A program made the position numbers and the translations under genes. The notes under the pieces were generated by a model. The model made no database searches. It worked only from the letters and a program-made list of their open reading frames with translations, and was not told where the DNA came from. This document shows positions 1-8,785 of a DNA stretch of 57,217 bases, one piece after another (within the stretch, counting starts at the first letter, position 1; every line of letters starts with the position of its first letter). Source of the DNA: CAG-791 sp963593905 (GTDB lineage: Bacteria; Bacillota; Clostridia; Lachnospirales; Lachnospiraceae); the NCBI GenBank assembly GCA_963593905.1, contig CAVBBL010000016.1:1-57217 (forward strand). The letters run 5' to 3'.

Positions 1-236
1 CGATAGGCCCGCCTGTCTGAGCAGACCCGCATCAGGCGGGGATGCGAGTTAAGGGCCGGCCGTCCGCAGGCGAGAGGCAAACCTAAAGCAAAACGGTGCA
101 AAGTGCATGGTGCGAGACATTCTGCCGCGCCCCGGGACATGACCTGGCTGTGCACCAGAATGGCTCGCATCCTTTGCACTGCGCGCTATTCTGCCGCGCT
201 CGGGGCATGACCGGATGCCAATACACTTGGCATATC
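1..236 (+). repeat. Palindromic repeat element, copy 1 (cut by window start)
   Basis: The first 170 bases match the middle and right part of the elements at 24745-25012 and 34775-35042, including the GC-rich hairpin with CCCGCCTG and CAGGCGGG and the block GGGCCGGCC. After the right end, around 150-236, the left-arm word GCTCGCATCCTTTGCACTGC and another terminal block (CTGCCGCGCTCGGGGCATG) follow without the central part, so a centre-deleted second copy appears joined on. No open reading frame is supported. The class is not one I recognise. Confidence 0.8.
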
Positions 237-239
237 CAA

Positions 240-1259
240 CTAGAATAAATCCAGTGTATTCTCCAGATAGATTTCCTCTCTGACCACCAGCTGATACGCC
301 GGCTTCGTCATGTAATAGAGAAGAAATTCCAGCAGCAGTGCACTGCCGAGTCCCCGACCTTCTATTTTAAAATTAGAAAATCCCTCCGGCAGATATACAT
401 TCTGAATATCCTCCATGCTGATAAAAGAAGGATTTCTCATAGCTTTGGAAAACCGATACCCCTGCGCTGCTCCCGGGGCATGGCAGTGATGGGATGCGGC
501 ACTTGCCGTCATGTACTCTGCTTCCCCCAGATTCCGGAGACTGACCGCCTGATAACACTGCCGGCGCTCCTTGCATCCGATATCGCAGCATTCGTTGCAA
601 AGGAACTCTACTTTATCCTTAGTTGACTGTTTCAGTCTTTTTAATTTTTCCATTGACTTGTTCAGTCTAAAGTCTGGGACAATATATTGAAATTCCTCCC
701 GTTCTGCCTCTCTTTCAAAGTCACTAAACTCCGTCAATACTTTCGTAGTGCTGGAAACCAGATAAAGTTCGGGATATTTCCGCCGCAGATACTCTGTCAA
801 CACTTCTGAGTGCACGATTGCACCATTGGAGGTCCTTCTGTCTCTTAATGCTTTATTTCTGTCTATTGCCTTATTTACATCCATTACCTTATTTTCGTAC
901 GCATCCTTGGATACTCCCAAGTCACATGTGCTCTCGAAAGATTCAGAAAACAGCCTGCAAAGCCGATTGCAGGCCGGATCAGCCAGATGCTCCTCCCGCA
1001 ATAGAGAATTACTAAAGGTCAGTCTTGCGCTGATACCGTACTCCTGTACAAGAGCCAGCACCCGCCGGGGATCCGTTGTCCCCTCCTCTACTCTTCCTCC
1101 TCCCCACAGACAGTCCATAGGGGCGCCGTAAATGGAGCCAATTTCACACCAATCATAAAAATACTCCCGGTGCTGTCTGTAGAGTGCTAAAAACACACGA
1201 TAAAATTCGTAGAAAGAAAACAGTCCCGGCAAGTGATAATAAGCCAAAGTTTTATGCAT
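240..1259 (-). CDS. Conserved protein of unknown function with a Cys cluster (U32-peptidase-like guess)
   Basis: A 339-residue soluble protein. I do not recognise a characterised homologue. Visible features are an N-terminal YYHLPGLFSFYEFYRVFL block, a Gly-rich GAPMDCLWGGGR segment, a GISARLTFSNSLL strand-helix pattern, and a cysteine cluster CNECCDIGCKERRQC near residue 235, followed by HHCHAPG and NFKIEGRG. The alternating strand/helix pattern with Cys cluster and FKIEGR resembles radical-SAM or peptidase-U32-like TIM barrels that bind an iron-sulfur cluster; this is inference. The start is set at the ATG preceded by GGGGAG, because residues encoded upstream belong to a class A hairpin leader that gives junk peptide in several frames. 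It lies after the terminator of the galactosidase operon and so probably has its own promoter, not identified. Confidence 0.75.
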   Translation of the reverse strand: MHKTLAYYHLPGLFSFYEFYRVFLALYRQHREYFYDWCEIGSIYGAPMDCLWGGGRVEEGTTDPRRVLALVQEYGISARLTFSNSLLREEHLADPACNRLCRLFSESFESTCDLGVSKDAYENKVMDVNKAIDRNKALRDRRTSNGAIVHSEVLTEYLRRKYPELYLVSSTTKVLTEFSDFEREAEREEFQYIVPDFRLNKSMEKLKRLKQSTKDKVEFLCNECCDIGCKERRQCYQAVSLRNLGEAEYMTASAASHHCHAPGAAQGYRFSKAMRNPSFISMEDIQNVYLPEGFSNFKIEGRGLGSALLLEFLLYYMTKPAYQLVVREEIYLENTLDLF

Positions 1260-1375
1260 GTTACTCCCCATCCGCAGGCGCTCTGCGCCGGAGGAATCGC
1301 AAAGCAAATTTCAAATTTGCTTTTGCGTTCAGTCTGTTGTTGACGCCTGCTGCACCAATTGCTGCGCAAAAATAT
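1260..1375 (-). promoter_or_regulatory. Class A hairpin leader (gene at 240-1259)
   Basis: On the coding strand this leader carries a GCAGCAGGCG segment (rc of about 1344-1352), a hairpin of GCAAAGCAAATTT type, CCTCCGGCG, then CGCCTGCGG (rc of 1272-1280) and the GGGGAG ribosome site. GCAGGCG and CGCCTGC are complementary, as in the other four members. The element ends at the start codon. Confidence 0.65.
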
Positions 1376-1404
1376 GCCGTCCGTGCTGTCAGTAACGATT
1401 TTTT

Positions 1405-1447
1405 AAAAAACCAGGGAGAGAATCATCCTCGGACAATTCTCTCCCTG
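1405..1447 (-). terminator. Terminator of the beta-galactoside operon
   Basis: A 12-bp perfect stem (CAGGGAGAGAAT with ATTCTCTCCCTG), followed on the minus strand by GG and six T. It lies about 45 nt after the GH35 stop codon. Confidence 0.85.
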
Positions 1448-1493
1448 TAAATCCTACTCCTATTTTCTGTTTGCTTCAACTTTCAGTCGTCCG

Positions 1494-3623
1494 TTACCGG
1501 ATATTCGCTACGATTTCCGTATGGATATTCCTGACTCTGCAGGCCAACTGATTCTCCATCTCCGGCCATTTTTCCAGATACAGGGGAGCATTCTCCCGCA
1601 GGGGATGGATGACTATGGTCAGCTCCGCACTTCCCTGCGGTGCCAGTTTCTTAAGACCAATCTCCCAAATCTGGCCGGTATAGAAGTTATCCGCCACCAG
1701 CTGTCCATCCAGATAAAGCTCTGCAGATTCTCCCTCATAATCTACACAGAGAATCGCTTCATTTAATTCTTTCAGCACGCCTTCCACATGTACTCGCAGG
1801 GTCAGATCTCCGCCATCACTGCGGCTCTTTTCTCCCATCGCGCAGCAGCATACCGGATTGACGATTTCTCCATATTCCGGATTTTTGTCCTTATCCTTAC
1901 GTTCGGGATAAAAACGCATACTCGGTGTCTCCGCCTGGCCGGTGCGCAGCAGTCCGTGGAATATTCCCTTCTCTATATCTTCCATGGTCTGATAGCAATC
2001 TGCTTCGCCAATCAGCAGCACCTCACGACCTTCCAATTGCAGTTTCTGTGCATGAAGTGCCTCCTGCTCTGTCAGAGTGAGAAGGGTAATGCCCTCCAAT
2101 GTGCCGCTGATGCGGTAGGAAGGCTCCACATCCTTTTTTGTATAAAACACATAAGTATCAGGCTTGCCTTCTTCGTTTCGCAGACAGCACAGCGGCGTCG
2201 CATGTGCCTGTTCCAGCACTGCACTTTCTCCAAGGGGCATCCGGAAGGGATAGAAGAAATAATCACCCTTTTCTATATCCTGAAAACCAAAATCCGCAAG
2301 GATACTGCGGCCATCCGCGCCATAAGCCAATAATTCTGCCTTTTTGTGATCCTTTGTCTCATAGTGACGCACATAATTATTGAGGAAATAATATCCCTGC
2401 CCTGTCTTCTCATTGCAGCGAACCGCTGTGCGCAGGTGATCCAGATCATCCACCTTATTCGGATTTCCCGGCTGAGGAATATACTTCATTTCTGTCAGTG
2501 CATCCCCAAAGTCATGAATAAACATGGTGAGTCGCCGAATACGCCGATAGCTATCGGAAAGCTGACCGTACTCCCGAATGGGTGCATTGAAATCATAGGA
2601 TTTTATCGGCAGATCATTGGGATATCCGGTAGCTCTGGACTCCTGCAGAGTCGTGCGCTTTCCTTCCGGATTGGTACCGCCGTGGTACATATAATACCCC
2701 AGAAGATTACAGCCGCTCCCCAGTTTTACCATGGTCATCGCTTCTGTGTCCACGCCTGTCGCCACCGGTCTTCTATGCTTTGTGACCTGCAGGCCGCCGC
2801 CCAGCTCTGCTGTCAGGTACGGGAACTGGTCCATATCAAAAGTAATGCCGATTCCAAGACCGTGATCGGAACCGATGTTGTGGTCGTTTCTTTCCTCTGT
2901 AAAAAGGTAATTGCCGGAAGGCTCAATCTCTGTCAGGCGCTGATCCCAAGGTGCCTCGCAATAGCCTCCCATCACCGGCAGCATGCCGCCGGTAACGGCG
3001 CCGCCCCATCCGGTGGCGGTATAAATCTGTGTCTTCAGGCCGACATTTTCAGCCATCAGGCGAAGGGTGCGCATGTGCTCTTCCCCTTCTTCGCCTGTCT
3101 GTCCTCCCACATGACCGTACTCATTCTCGATCTGGATCATGGCAACAGGGCCGTCGTCCTCCAGCATAAGCCCTCTTGCCTGCAGCGCAATCTGCTCATA
3201 AAACTTCTGTACCTCTGCCAGATAGGCCGGATCATTGGTTCTGGTAGTGAGCAGACCGTCCTTTTCCTTTTGCATCAGCCAATCCGGAAAGCCGCCGTTG
3301 CGCACCTCACCGTGAGCCCAGGGACCGATCCGCAGCACACAGTGCATACCGCATTTCTGAATGGTCTGTAAAAATGCCCGCAGGTTTTTATTATCCGAAA
3401 AATCCCATTCATTTTCCACTTCTTCATGGTGAATCCAGATCGTGTAGGCGGAAACAAGATCGATGCCGCCGGCTTTCATCTTATATAGCTCTTCCTCCCA
3501 GCGTGCTGCTTCCACACGGCTGTAATGGATCTCTCCCATGATGGGGAACCAGGGCTTTTCATCCAGTGTCAGATACTGGGAAGTGTATCCCAATATCGAT
3601 TTGCCGGTTAATTCTTTATTCAC
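1494..3623 (-). CDS. Beta-galactosidase, glycoside hydrolase family 35
   Basis: GH35 enzymes release terminal beta-galactose with retention. About 709 residues. The catalytic TIM barrel fills roughly the first 320 residues, with family landmarks GEIHYSR, RIGPWAHGEVRNGGFPDWL and IQIENEYG; the Glu after Asn in the last (about residue 168) is the expected acid/base, and the Glu in PYLTAELGGG (about 274) the expected nucleophile. A beta-rich C-terminal part follows. There is no signal peptide, so it should act in the cytoplasm on imported galactosides. It is last in the ABC transporter-LacI operon. The start is chosen as GTG at 3623: GGAG lies 6 nt upstream, exactly as in other class A leaders, whereas the ATG at 3635 overlaps that GGAG and has no SD. 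Whether the substrate is lactose, galacto-oligosaccharide or a host glycan is not visible. Confidence 0.9.
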   Translation of the reverse strand: MNKELTGKSILGYTSQYLTLDEKPWFPIMGEIHYSRVEAARWEEELYKMKAGGIDLVSAYTIWIHHEEVENEWDFSDNKNLRAFLQTIQKCGMHCVLRIGPWAHGEVRNGGFPDWLMQKEKDGLLTTRTNDPAYLAEVQKFYEQIALQARGLMLEDDGPVAMIQIENEYGHVGGQTGEEGEEHMRTLRLMAENVGLKTQIYTATGWGGAVTGGMLPVMGGYCEAPWDQRLTEIEPSGNYLFTEERNDHNIGSDHGLGIGITFDMDQFPYLTAELGGGLQVTKHRRPVATGVDTEAMTMVKLGSGCNLLGYYMYHGGTNPEGKRTTLQESRATGYPNDLPIKSYDFNAPIREYGQLSDSYRRIRRLTMFIHDFGDALTEMKYIPQPGNPNKVDDLDHLRTAVRCNEKTGQGYYFLNNYVRHYETKDHKKAELLAYGADGRSILADFGFQDIEKGDYFFYPFRMPLGESAVLEQAHATPLCCLRNEEGKPDTYVFYTKKDVEPSYRISGTLEGITLLTLTEQEALHAQKLQLEGREVLLIGEADCYQTMEDIEKGIFHGLLRTGQAETPSMRFYPERKDKDKNPEYGEIVNPVCCCAMGEKSRSDGGDLTLRVHVEGVLKELNEAILCVDYEGESAELYLDGQLVADNFYTGQIWEIGLKKLAPQGSAELTIVIHPLRENAPLYLEKWPEMENQLACRVRNIHTEIVANIR

Positions 3624-3762
3624 GTCAAACTCCATTCCGCAGGCGTTTTGTGCCGGAAAAATCGCAAATCAAATTGCAGATCAAATCGCAAATTAAATTG
3701 CGAATCCATTTGCGATTAGGTCTATTTGTGACGCCTGCTGCACAAACAGCGATGTTATCTTA
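3624..3762 (-). promoter_or_regulatory. Class A hairpin leader (GH35 gene)
   Basis: The hairpin TTTGTG-loop-CACAAA presents GCAGCAGGCGT (rc around 3731-3741), which can pair with ACGCCTGC just before the SD (rc 3637-3646). The central hairpin is expanded into several ATCGCAAAT-like repeats. The usual CCTCC is degenerate here (TTTCC), so SD masking is weaker than in the other members. Confidence 0.7.
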
Positions 3763-3790
3763 AGAAATCGCTGATCGAATCAACATTTTC

Positions 3791-4774
3791 CTAGTAAAAA
3801 GTCTCCCGCAGCTGAATGCGATACTGATCCAGAATACAGCTGTTTACCGCCTCTCCACGCAGCATACGGATCAGCACGGCAGCCGCCTCCGCACCCAGAG
3901 CGATATCATCAAACTGCAGTGCTGTCACCGCCGGCACGCTGTGCGCCAGAAAAGTACTGTCATAAAAGGAGGCAAGTCTGAGCTGTCCCGGGATCTGTAT
4001 TCCTTTTCGGTGACAGACTGTCAACACCTGGGCGGCGATCTGATCATCCATCCCGATGATACCCTCTGCGCCGGCCTCTAACACCTGCCCTACTGCTTCT
4101 TCCACCTGTCGGTCGTTGGTTATCTCCGTACAAATCAGATCCTCTGAAACCGTTCTGCCCGCTGCCTGCACACCCTTTTTATATCCGCGAAGTCTCGTCC
4201 TGGTGATCACATGGGCACTGGATCCGCCGATGAGCGCCACCTTGCCGATACCTCTTTCCAACAATTGCCTGGTCAACGCCATGCAAGCCTCTTCATTGGG
4301 ATTATCCACACAGATCTGCTCCGGATCCATGCTGCTTCCCACACTGACAAAGGGCATTCCCTCTTTTTTTAAATACTCTGCCGGTGCATCCTCCATCAGC
4401 GTTCTCGTGAGGATCACACCGTCCACTTTACGGTTCTCCACGATCCGCTTAAGACCGGCAATATCCCTTCTGCCGCATATGGTCAGCAGCAGATCATAGC
4501 CATATTCCCCCGCTGTTTTGTTTATCCCCAACAGGCATTTCTGGAAAAAGGGCAGATCCTCCGCTTCTGTTTTCCCGGGCCAGACCACCCCGATATTCAT
4601 GGTGCATCGGTTAGCCAGCCCCTGGGCATATACATTCGGTTTGTAATTGTGTTCTTTGATATAGGCACGGATTCTTTCTCTGGTGGCCTCTGAAATACGG
4701 CCCTTTCCGGAAATCGCCCGGGATACCGTAGTCTTGGACACTCCCAGTTCCTTTGCAATATCGTCAATGGTCAT
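3791..4774 (-). CDS. LacI-family transcriptional regulator
   Basis: The N-terminal helix-turn-helix is TIDDIAKELGVSKTTVSRAI and the hinge has YKPNVYAQGLANR; a periplasmic-binding-protein-like effector domain follows over about 265 residues. Length 327 fits the family. The ATG at 4774 is preferred because AAGGA lies 6 nt upstream and the HTH then starts at residue 2; an in-frame ATG at 4804 has poor ribosome-site spacing. It lies between permease and GH35 genes in the same operon, so it probably senses a galactoside or its product and acts on the operator-like sites near 9005-9071. That target is inference; the divergent LacI gene at 9481 is the competing candidate. Confidence 0.93.
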   Translation of the reverse strand: MTIDDIAKELGVSKTTVSRAISGKGRISEATRERIRAYIKEHNYKPNVYAQGLANRCTMNIGVVWPGKTEAEDLPFFQKCLLGINKTAGEYGYDLLLTICGRRDIAGLKRIVENRKVDGVILTRTLMEDAPAEYLKKEGMPFVSVGSSMDPEQICVDNPNEEACMALTRQLLERGIGKVALIGGSSAHVITRTRLRGYKKGVQAAGRTVSEDLICTEITNDRQVEEAVGQVLEAGAEGIIGMDDQIAAQVLTVCHRKGIQIPGQLRLASFYDSTFLAHSVPAVTALQFDDIALGAEAAAVLIRMLRGEAVNSCILDQYRIQLRETFY

Positions 4775-4861
4775 AATTTCCTTTTCGTTTGTAAGGAATG
4801 TCATCAGGCATTTCTTCCAAACTTGCTGTCATGTATTTTGTCCAAGTTTTCCAAACTTCCA

Positions 4862-5746
4862 TCATCCCTTTACAGCGCCGCCGGTAACACCTTCTACATA
4901 GTATTTCTGCAGGCACATAAACAGGATAGTCACAGGAATCGCTACCAGCACACCGCCTGCGCAGAATCTGGTGAAATATCCCTGATAGTCATTGGTCCAT
5001 ACCCATCTGGTCATACCAACTGCCACATTGTAACTGCTGTCATGTCCGAAGGCAACATAAGATGCAAAAATATAATCGCACCAGGGAGCCATAAATGCCG
5101 TCAGTGCTGTATAAATAACGATAGGCTTGGACAGCGGCAGGATCATCTGGTACATGATCTGAAAACGATTGGCGCCGTCAATTCTGGCTGCCTCATCCAG
5201 CGCTTTGGGAATAGTATCAAAATAGCCCTTGCACACATAATAGGACATACCGCAGCTGGCAACAGAAACCAGAATCAGGCCCGGAACCGCACCGGCCTGC
5301 GTCAGTCCAAACTGTTTCAGCAGGAAATACATACAGATCATGGTCAAAAAGCCCGGGAACATACCAAGAATCAGCCAGATTCTCATCAGGACAGTTCTGC
5401 CGGCAAAACGCATTCTGGACAAAGCATAGGAGACACAGATCACGATCAGGGTCTGCAGCACTGCCACACAGAAGGCAATGATTACGGTATTAAGATACCA
5501 TTGCAGATAGTTAGACTCACCGGATACCAGGAATCTGTAATTATCCAGAGAAAACTGTTTGGGCATCACATAGCTGGCCACGCCGCCGTACTCCGTCAGA
5601 TAAGAACGAAAGCTGGTCATCACCAATCCAAAGAACGGAAACAGCCAGATGATGCTGATCAGGATCAATGCGATATAGGCAGCGATATTGCCTGCTCTTC
5701 TTTTGCCGGACATGGATGCTGTTTTCTTCTCTTTTTGTGCACTCAT
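4862..5746 (-). CDS. Carbohydrate ABC transporter permease, MalG type
   Basis: A 294-residue membrane protein with six likely transmembrane helices and the EAA loop DEAARIDGANRFQIMYQMILPL, the docking site for the ATPase in MalG-type permeases. Its ATG overlaps the stop of the MalF-type gene by one base (TAATG), so translation is probably coupled. With the MalF-type permease and the lipoprotein at 7436 it forms a CUT1 sugar importer. No ATPase gene is in the operon, so a shared MsmK/MalK-like ATPase encoded elsewhere is inferred. The GH35 gene downstream suggests a galactose-containing oligosaccharide as substrate. Confidence 0.93.
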   Translation of the reverse strand: MSAQKEKKTASMSGKRRAGNIAAYIALILISIIWLFPFFGLVMTSFRSYLTEYGGVASYVMPKQFSLDNYRFLVSGESNYLQWYLNTVIIAFCVAVLQTLIVICVSYALSRMRFAGRTVLMRIWLILGMFPGFLTMICMYFLLKQFGLTQAGAVPGLILVSVASCGMSYYVCKGYFDTIPKALDEAARIDGANRFQIMYQMILPLSKPIVIYTALTAFMAPWCDYIFASYVAFGHDSSYNVAVGMTRWVWTNDYQGYFTRFCAGGVLVAIPVTILFMCLQKYYVEGVTGGAVKG

Positions 5747-7140
5747 TATTGGAAGCCCTCCTCATCCTTGACTGAAGGCAGCATGTTGTAAACTGCCAGA
5801 GAAACCACTGCGGTTACCACGAATACCATGATGCCGATGACTGCCGCCATCTTATAGTTTGTGTCATTGACGGTCATCTTGTACAGCCAGGTCACCAGAA
5901 GATCTGTATTGCCTGCATTGCCTGTCAGGTTCGTGGATTGTGGTTTGCCCTGGGTCAGCAGATAGATGACGTTAAAGTTATTCAGATTACCTGTAAACTG
6001 TGTGAGCAGGAAAGGTCCTGTCACAAAGAGCATGTACGGCAGGGTGATGCTGAAGAACATCTGCACGGGATTGGCACCGTCGATCTTGGCACTTTCGTAC
6101 AGATCCTCCGGGATGTTCATCAAAAGTCCTGTGGCAATCAGCATCAGATAAGGAATACCGATCCAGATGTTCACCAGAATGATCATCACCTTAGCCAGTG
6201 TAGGATCCGTCCAGAAAGGAACCGGGCTGGATACAATATTGTGGCTGATCAGGAATCCGTTGACGATACCGTCGGTAGCAAACATCTTGGTGATGTACAG
6301 AAGGGATACGAACTGAGGAACCGCAATGGTCATGACCAGAATGGTCCTCCATACCTTTTTGAATTTGATACCCTTCTTATTGATGAGCATTGCCACGGCA
6401 AGGCCCAGGAAATAGTCGATAAAGGTGGCAAAAAAAGCCCACACCAGTGTCCAGGCCAATACCGTCAGGAAAGTAGAGCCAAAACCGGTGGAACCAAAGC
6501 TGAAGAGATTCTGAAAGTTATCCAGGCCTACCCAGGTAAACAGATTGGTAGGGGACTGATGTTCCTTGTCATAATTGGTGAAAGCCACGCAGATCATAAA
6601 GATGATGGGCAGTACGGTAAAGACAAAAATGCCCAGCACCGGCAATGTCAGCAAAGTAGCGTGGAAATTCTCATCCAAAAGAGATCCAAGTACTTTTCTG
6701 TTGGTGGGAAGTTTTTTGCCCTGTTTTAAGAGGAGCTCCTCTTTCCGATTCTCATGAATGTTCATCCACCACACCACGATGATCGCAAGAATCAGGATGA
6801 TGGTCAGGATGCCAAAGAGAAGAATCAGAAAGCTATTATCGCCGTATACGGTTTTTCTGTGGATTTTCTGAGTCTGCACCGTACCCAGTGTGGAAAACTT
6901 GCTCAGATACTGCCATCCAAAATTCACAATATAGAGAATAAATAATATCTCAGCTGCCAGAAAGGCCACGCCCTTGGCAATCTGTCCCCGCATCAGCGGG
7001 CCAAAGCCCATAATGATATAGGAAAGTCTGGTCTTCCAGTCACCCTGTACAAAGGCTGTACCGATCTCACCGATACAACCGCCCAGCCGGGAGAGCCCCC
7101 CCGCCGGACTCTTTTTTCCACTCAGCGTAGATTTGCTCAT
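5746..7140 (-). CDS. Carbohydrate ABC transporter permease, MalF type
   Basis: About 464 residues, longer than simple UgpA-like permeases and similar to MalF: two N-terminal hydrophobic segments (FLAAEILFILYIV, FLILLFGILTIILILAIIVVWW), a linker, then the permease core with EAA-type motif YESAKIDGANPVQMFFSITLPY. The first 30 residues are basic and Gly/Ser rich. The start is moved to the ATG at 7140, which has GGAG 6 nt upstream at the end of a class A leader; the upstream in-frame ATG (7152) overlaps that GGAG. It partners the MalG-type gene that overlaps its stop codon. Confidence 0.93.
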   Translation of the reverse strand: MSKSTLSGKKSPAGGLSRLGGCIGEIGTAFVQGDWKTRLSYIIMGFGPLMRGQIAKGVAFLAAEILFILYIVNFGWQYLSKFSTLGTVQTQKIHRKTVYGDNSFLILLFGILTIILILAIIVVWWMNIHENRKEELLLKQGKKLPTNRKVLGSLLDENFHATLLTLPVLGIFVFTVLPIIFMICVAFTNYDKEHQSPTNLFTWVGLDNFQNLFSFGSTGFGSTFLTVLAWTLVWAFFATFIDYFLGLAVAMLINKKGIKFKKVWRTILVMTIAVPQFVSLLYITKMFATDGIVNGFLISHNIVSSPVPFWTDPTLAKVMIILVNIWIGIPYLMLIATGLLMNIPEDLYESAKIDGANPVQMFFSITLPYMLFVTGPFLLTQFTGNLNNFNVIYLLTQGKPQSTNLTGNAGNTDLLVTWLYKMTVNDTNYKMAAVIGIMVFVVTAVVSLAVYNMLPSVKDEEGFQ

Positions 7141-7262
7141 AAAAAACTCCATTCCGCAGGCGCCTTACGTCGGAGGAATCGCAGCTCAGATTCCAGCTCC
7201 AATCTGATTTGCAATCTGTACTGTATGTGCCGCCTGCGGCACACGCAGCCATGTGAAACTGC
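7141..7262 (-). promoter_or_regulatory. Class A hairpin leader (MalF-type gene)
   Basis: It has the hairpin TGTGC-loop-GCACA with loop CGCAGG, a central hairpin of AGATT/AATCT type, CCTCCGACG, then CGCCTGCGG and GGAG. The loop word CCGCAGGCG (rc 7231-7239) is fully complementary over 9 bases to CGCCTGCGG (rc 7153-7161). It lies inside the operon, between the lipoprotein and permease genes. Confidence 0.75.
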
Positions 7263-7317
7263 TGCCGTGCGGCAGATCTTCACACCGTTGTCCCCCGTGT
7301 TTACATTATAAGGATGA

Positions 7318-7350
7318 GATGAGCCGGCAAATCCAATCTGCCGGCTCATC
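7318..7350 (-). other. Intercistronic hairpin after the binding-protein gene
   Basis: Perfect 12-bp stem (GATGAGCCGGCA with TGCCGGCTCATC), 9-nt loop. No T tract follows on the minus strand, so it is more likely a 3-prime mRNA-stabilising hairpin that leaves the binding protein in excess over the permeases than a full terminator. Confidence 0.6.
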
Positions 7351-7435
7351 TTAATCACAGCCTTTCAGGACTGTATTGTTTATAAATATGTTCTTCTCTG
7401 TGTATCCACATCATTTCTCAGCGAAGTTTTCACTT

Positions 7436-8785
7436 TTACTGAGCGGATGCGTAGGAGATGCAGGTATCCTGGAAGCTCTGCAGAGCTGCCATCAGATCAT
7501 CATCAGAGCTGCTGCTGGAAAGGTTACCGGAAATAACATCGTCGCCAAGGCTGGTTGCCAGTGTCCAGTAGTCGCCGGGATACTGCCCCTGTGCCTTATC
7601 CTCTAAGAGCTGCTCATTTAAAGCGGTCAGTGCCTCATCCGCCTTTACAGCGTCAGACTGCTGTGCCTCTATGTTGGAAGGGCCCCAAGCCAGTGCCTCG
7701 TAACGAGCCAACTGTACATCACCGCTGGAAAGGTATGCAGCCAATGCATCACAAACTGCCAGCTTTGCATCATCTTCCTGCGGCTTTACACCCAGAAGCT
7801 TGTAGCCGGAGAAACCGGACATCTGATAGGTCTTGCCGTCAGAGCCTGTGAAGGAAGGAAGCTTTGCGCATGCATAATTGTCGCCCAGCACTTCCTTTAA
7901 GGTAGATGCATCCCAAGTACCGTCTACAATTGCACCGATGTTGGTAGCATCACCTGCGGTGGAGCCATTGACAAATACGCCGGACTCCTGCATAGCAATC
8001 ATAGCCTTCAGAGCTACGAGACCTGCATCGGAAGCGTAATCTACATTGGCACTGGTAAAGCTGCCTGCATCGTCTGTCTCATAGGAAAGATCACAGCCTG
8101 TGCCGAAGAAGAATGCTGTCTGATACCAGCCGGAGTTGATCTCCATGTAGAAATTCTTGCCTGCGTCCTTGCAATCCTTCAGGATGGTGTCCAAATCAGA
8201 AGGATCTGTCACAACACTCTTGTCATAGTATAAGAAATAACCATTATCAGAGGTGATGGGATAAGCATAAAGGGTAGTACCTACGGTAGCTGCGGTAACA
8301 GCACCCTCGTCATTTTCAGACTTAACAGCGTCTACATTCTCAGGTGCTACCTCTTCCAGAGCGCCTGCGGAAACCAGACGTGCAATCTGATCCTGTGCGA
8401 AGCCATATACATCAGCGCCGGCCTCTACGTCCGTGATCATATTGGACGCAGCATCACCTTCGCCTACAGCCTCAACAGTAAAGGTTGCTCCGGATACACC
8501 GGGATTAGCCTCTACAAATTTCTGAATCTGCTCATTGGTAAAATCTACGGCATTATCAGCCACCCACACCTTGATCTCACCGCTGTAATCAAGCTCTACA
8601 GGTTCTGCCTCTGCTTCAGCATCCTCTGCGGATGCATCCTCAGCAGTCTCCTCCGCGGTTTCGTCTGCTGCCTCAGTGCTCTCTGCAGACTCTGTGGTCT
8701 GAGTAGAAGAGCTGCTGCCGCAGCCTGCCAGCAATGTGGATGCCAGCACACCGGCCAATAATACTGATACGATCTTTTTCTTCAT
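7436..8785 (-). CDS. Sugar ABC transporter substrate-binding lipoprotein
   Basis: It begins MKKKIVSVLLAGVLASTLLAGCGSS: a lipoprotein signal peptide with lipobox LAGC. A Ser/Thr/Glu/Ala-rich acidic linker of about 45 residues follows, then a MalE-like two-lobe fold starting at IKVWVADNAVDFTNEQIQKF. Length is 449 residues. It should be anchored outside the membrane and deliver oligosaccharide to the two permeases downstream. The start at 8785 has GGAGAGGATGAC upstream at the end of a class A leader; the apparent upstream extension is translated leader. It is the first gene after the promoter at 9032-9060. Confidence 0.93.
   Translation of the reverse strand: MKKKIVSVLLAGVLASTLLAGCGSSSSTQTTESAESTEAADETAEETAEDASAEDAEAEAEPVELDYSGEIKVWVADNAVDFTNEQIQKFVEANPGVSGATFTVEAVGEGDAASNMITDVEAGADVYGFAQDQIARLVSAGALEEVAPENVDAVKSENDEGAVTAATVGTTLYAYPITSDNGYFLYYDKSVVTDPSDLDTILKDCKDAGKNFYMEINSGWYQTAFFFGTGCDLSYETDDAGSFTSANVDYASDAGLVALKAMIAMQESGVFVNGSTAGDATNIGAIVDGTWDASTLKEVLGDNYACAKLPSFTGSDGKTYQMSGFSGYKLLGVKPQEDDAKLAVCDALAAYLSSGDVQLARYEALAWGPSNIEAQQSDAVKADEALTALNEQLLEDKAQGQYPGDYWTLATSLGDDVISGNLSSSSSDDDLMAALQSFQDTCISYASAQ

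Noticed and set aside
2346..3371. 341-codon open frame opposite the GH35 gene
   Set aside because: Antisense shadow; composition is low-quality (many His, Cys, Ile) and GH35 is a clear family match. The same applies to long frames opposite aspS, gatA, glnA, dapL, rnr and the fucokinase.
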